Below are positions 62,001 through 64,000 of a stretch of DNA of 64,000 nucleotides, piece after piece. A program made the translations under genes and the position numbers. A model generated the notes under the pieces. It searched no databases, was not told where the DNA came from, and saw only the letters and a list, made by a program, of their open reading frames with translations. Position 1 is the first letter of the stretch, and each line of letters opens with the position of its first letter. This stretch comes from Oceanospirillum linum. Its GTDB lineage: Bacteria > Pseudomonadota > Gammaproteobacteria > Pseudomonadales > Halomonadaceae. The stretch is taken from NCBI RefSeq assembly GCF_900182785.1, contig NZ_FXTS01000007.1, positions 62,001 through 126,000 on the forward strand, in the 5' to 3' direction.

Positions 62001-63051
62001 TGTAGTCAATGACCTGGCCATTGATGCTGTCTTGAAAAATAAGACATTGGACGCCCGTTTTGCAAGCCAGCAACTGGAAGGTGCCGCAAGGCTCACACCT
62101 GATCTTTTGCAGTTAGATATGCAACGTGTTTTTATTACACCGCCTCAGGATATAACCTCTGAACCCGCTAACGCGGTCTCAGCTAAAGAAAAACGTCATG
62201 ATATGTTTGAGCAGGTTTTCAGGTCCGAATGGCCTGATTTTGACCTGAAAATTGCAGACTTTTCAATTTATGGTGTCAGTGGTCAGCAGCTGGATGCAGC
62301 ATATAGAACTGAACGGTCTTCAAGGCAGGTTCGTTTGTCCAATTTATCCCAGGGCAGCGCTCATTTTTCGGGCACCCTTGATTGGTTGACCGGAGATGCA
62401 GCCGGTAGCACTGATGCTCAGACCTCTCTGATTCTGAATATCAAAGGCGGTGATTTAAAAGATATACAAACCGGTTTTGGTATCCCTGCCGCTATAACCA
62501 GCAGTAAATCGGATTCAACGATCCGTTTAAACTGGCAGGGACTTCCTCATGATGTTCGATCTGAAACGCTTAACGGGCAAGTGAGCGTTGACCTGGAGCG
62601 AGGCTCTTTTGAACAGGTCGTGTCAGTTCCCGCTTTAAAATTGTTATCATTGCTTAATTTTGAATCTTTGGTGCGTCGACTACAGCTCGATTTCTCTGAC
62701 CTGTCCGGTAAAGGGCTGTCTTATGACAAGGTAACCGGTCGGGTTGACATAAAGAATGGCATAGGGGTTATCAGTGAGCCTGTTCAGGTAGAAGGGACAG
62801 CAACAAAGTTTGCAATGACAGGTGAGCTGGATTTTGTTGAGGAAAGGTTTGACCAGGAAATGGTTGTGACGCTACCCGTTGGTGAGACATTGCCTTTCGC
62901 GGCTATCTTAGCAGGCGCTCCCCAGGTTGGCGGCACTATCTACATCGTCCAGAAGGTATTTGGCGATCTGTTTGATAAGTTTACGCAGGCCACATATACC
63001 ATCAGGGGTGAATGGGATGATCCACAAATTGAACTGAAGCGGGTTTTCTGA
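59080..63051 (+). CDS. yhdP: YhdP family AsmA-like envelope protein
   Basis: YhdP is a very large AsmA-like inner-membrane-anchored protein that, with TamB and YdbH, moves phospholipid to the outer membrane. The 1323-residue product (E. coli 1266) has one N-terminal membrane span (about 13-32). A long beta-rich periplasmic domain follows (DUF3971 and AsmA-2 families), with the N-terminal QLHGQWNDFDPYIHLDQI segment and the conserved C-terminal EERFDQEMVVTLPVGETLPF and AGAPQVGG. An Arg/Asp-rich insertion near 150-175 (PSGKSSDPRQRGRSDR) is low-complexity. It is followed 20 bp later by tldD, a conserved order. Confidence 0.94.
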   Translation: MSLPRHIFNHSIIWLVLPVVVVLALYVSIGRYFFPLLENYRDDLMSWANTQLAINLQIDQLHGQWNDFDPYIHLDQIEVYAPQVHAEDGIKPALEVRNFSLELDSFRSFRYQFPVIRQASIQGVTLRLKQEEDARWLLNGWNQQTGVSDKADQITEPSGKSSDPRQRGRSDRLRDEVAPITRVLEFLLRQQHLKMEHVWLELTDRFGREYRAYSRRLEVYEVEGKRRLQGQLQLDPGSPQQIGFILEIAGDPFDQKSLTVELYLQADSQSLSSWLEKIEHLLPFDIPELNGGLELWSDWQGGRLQSLKGRLKDGELELDLPEQPKVYLANLNTELFWQREASGWELITDNLSFSLQNRPFVLKQAVARQKNDDWQVQLSNLDLEKISDTFLEWPDLPEKARDALVRLKPRGELHNLSISQSESDGFLVKTEVESVSVDAYYGAPVLRNVHGYVQSSAHDGFIRFHSDEFFMGYPQLYSGGWWFDKAIGEVHWQIGDMLRVFGLGLQLNRGATEIAGEFDLLQPEEGDDLFYLNVGLTGTDEAFGLRLVPDLIIPESLSNWLGSSIKSAEVKQGGFIYDGTLNLNASLPDREVATLLLLDVEKSKLQFLPEWPAAEALDAQVRLDGTDLNVSLNSGRYLQNEGISGNVTLRDDGVGSVVGLNLEGRVYPEWGWQVLTETPLSALIPESLLDWQLSGKPLAFSTNLIFPVDGRKGSGQVNVQARDGVLLIPELATPVSRLNGDVIYDIDRGLSVPKATAEFLGGETAFEVETDMRTAAVRVAGSGQSDLIAINQWQPMPFSSWLSGTLDYQFSVNLNKESQLHLTSKLNDVVVSLPEPIGKEINTERPLKVDMTFAPKANYFSVAYDHRGSEGFLISHGIWGGDQQGYGVGVWYGDATEHARLPTVSNQRTDIYIKESIFNVDPWVEFASAEIARQSLASSVLDSGGQGVAEQGSAAETQPVRMHLETAKAIYGDTVVNDLAIDAVLKNKTLDARFASQQLEGAARLTPDLLQLDMQRVFITPPQDITSEPANAVSAKEKRHDMFEQVFRSEWPDFDLKIADFSIYGVSGQQLDAAYRTERSSRQVRLSNLSQGSAHFSGTLDWLTGDAAGSTDAQTSLILNIKGGDLKDIQTGFGIPAAITSSKSDSTIRLNWQGLPHDVRSETLNGQVSVDLERGSFEQVVSVPALKLLSLLNFESLVRRLQLDFSDLSGKGLSYDKVTGRVDIKNGIGVISEPVQVEGTATKFAMTGELDFVEERFDQEMVVTLPVGETLPFAAILAGAPQVGGTIYIVQKVFGDLFDKFTQATYTIRGEWDDPQIELKRVF

Positions 63052-63071
63052 TCCGTTCTGCGAGAGAGATT

Positions 63072-64000
63072 ATGATTGAACAGGTTTCCCGGGAGCTTTT
63101 GTTGCCCGGTAATGTAAGTCTTGAGCAACTGGATCACTTTCTGGTTGAGACTATGGGGCCAGGCATCGATTTTGCTGACCTTTATTTTCAGCAATCGATG
63201 AGTGAAAGCTGGGTTCTGGAAGAAGGCATTGTTAAAGATGCCGGATACAGTGCAGATCGTGGAGTCGGCGTTCGCTCAGTTTCCGGTGAGAAAACGGGCT
63301 TTTCTTACAGCGGAGATATCAGTGCTCTGGCTATTTCGCAGGCTGCTCAGGCGGCTCGAAGTATTGTTCGTCAGGGGCAATCCGGTAGCGTTGAGGCTTT
63401 GTCTAAAGTGGACTTCAAACCTCTGTATGCGGCAGATAACCCTATCTTAGCTTTAAGCTCCGAGGAAAAACTGGCTATTCTGCAGCAGGCCGATAGCATT
63501 GCCCGCGATCAGGATTCCAGAGTTAAAGAGGTTACTGCTTCGTTATCAGCGAACTTCGAACAAATCTTGGTCGTTGCCAGCGATGGTACTCTGGCTGCAG
63601 ATATTCGTCCATTGGTTCGGGTTAACGTTAGTGTGATTGCAGAACAAAACGGTCGCAGAGAGCGAGGTTCGGCAGGTGCAGGCGGGCGCTACAATCTGAA
63701 AACCCTGATGGATAAAACTCTGGCTGAGTCTGCTGCAAAAGAGGCTGTACGTCAGGCTCTGGTGAATCTGGAGGCTGTGGATGCTCCTGCCGGTAATATG
63801 CCGGTGGTTTTAGGCCCTGGCTGGCCTGGTGTTCTTCTGCATGAGGCTGTAGGGCACGGTCTTGAAGGTGATTTTAACCGCAAGGGTTCTTCAGCCTTCT
63901 CCGGCCGGATGGGGGAGCAGGTGGCATCTTCCCTGTGTACTATTGTTGATGATGGCACTTTGGCAGATCGCCGTGGTTCTCTCTCTGTGGATGATGAGGG
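63072..64000 (+). CDS. tldD: Metalloprotease TldD, 3' truncated by the window edge
   Basis: TldD pairs with TldE (PmbA) in a zinc metalloprotease that processes microcin B17 precursors, the antitoxin CcdA and other unfolded peptides. The first 309 codons are present from ATG 63072, running open to the end of the window. Visible family segments are DFADLYFQQSMSESWVLEEG, GVGVRSVSGEKTGFSYS and GAGGRYN. The zinc site H-E-x-x-x-H is VLLHEAVGHGLEGDF. The position after rng and yhdP is the usual one. Confidence 0.95.
   Translation, partial: MIEQVSRELLLPGNVSLEQLDHFLVETMGPGIDFADLYFQQSMSESWVLEEGIVKDAGYSADRGVGVRSVSGEKTGFSYSGDISALAISQAAQAARSIVRQGQSGSVEALSKVDFKPLYAADNPILALSSEEKLAILQQADSIARDQDSRVKEVTASLSANFEQILVVASDGTLAADIRPLVRVNVSVIAEQNGRRERGSAGAGGRYNLKTLMDKTLAESAAKEAVRQALVNLEAVDAPAGNMPVVLGPGWPGVLLHEAVGHGLEGDFNRKGSSAFSGRMGEQVASSLCTIVDDGTLADRRGSLSVDDE

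Overview
This window looks like a contiguous piece of a marine gammaproteobacterial chromosome, most like the Oceanospirillales (Oceanospirillaceae-type: Neptunomonas, Amphritea or Marinobacterium relatives). The evidence is the gene order (dapA-bamC; corC-ybeY-phoH-miaB; ychF-pth-rplY-prs-tRNA-ispE-lolB next to hemA-prfA-prmC; gatC-gatA-gatB divergent from mreB-mreC-mreD-maf-rng-yhdP-tldD), a base composition that by eye is close to 50% GC, and marine-style uptake systems (a TRAP transporter and a glycine-betaine ABC importer). Genus assignment is inference. No rRNA, CRISPR array, prophage or insertion sequence is visible.

Layout. 1-5660 (+): a truncated alpha/beta hydrolase, dapA, bamC, a YycJ-type metallo-beta-lactamase-fold protein, a 0.5 kb gap holding a candidate minus-strand small transcript, then ccoG. 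5770-11530 (-): lnt, corC, ybeY, phoH (ybeZ) and miaB. 11950-16400: tpm (+), prc (-), apeB (+). 16600-25130 (-): tRNA-Asn, a CHASE2 adenylate cyclase, two identical tRNA-Met copies, ychF, pth, rplY, prs, tRNA-Gln(CTG), ispE and lolB. 25130-30080 (-): a TPR lipoprotein and a large receptor-type diguanylate cyclase with three tandem periplasmic binding modules. 30410-35330 (+): hemA, prfA, prmC, lrp and moeB. 35350-39780: a MocR regulator divergent from a LysE exporter, then a Tag-like DNA glycosylase and an RsmB-like RNA methyltransferase. 40010-42850: cytochrome c peroxidase, 1-Cys peroxiredoxin, LysR regulator. 43225-46450 (+): TRAP dctP-dctQ-dctM. 46650-50070 (-): betaine ABC importer proX-proW-proV, with proX interrupted by an in-frame stop. 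50450-53930 (-): gatB, gatA, gatC. 54180-64000 (+): mreB, mreC, mreD, maf, rng, yhdP and the first part of tldD.

How the genes fit together. Most of the window is housekeeping: lysine and cell-wall precursor synthesis (dapA), outer-membrane biogenesis (bamC, lnt, lolB, yhdP), translation and tRNA maturation (miaB, pth, rplY, prfA, prmC, gatCAB, tRNAs), haem and isoprenoid entry steps (hemA, ispE), and rod-shape determination (mreBCD). The accessory layer is nutrient and stress adaptation: a TRAP carboxylate importer with a divergent LysR gene, a betaine importer, peroxide detoxification, a LysE efflux pump under a MocR regulator, and cAMP and c-di-GMP synthesis.

No obviously new multi-gene system is visible. 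The most interesting points are: an in-frame TGA exactly at the ligand-cage Trp65 codon of the betaine-binding protein; a probable rare ATT start codon for mreC; a candidate 130-nt minus-strand transcript with its own terminator upstream of ccoG; a hairpin that hides the phoH ribosome-binding site; and an 18-bp in-frame tandem repeat at the lolB start.
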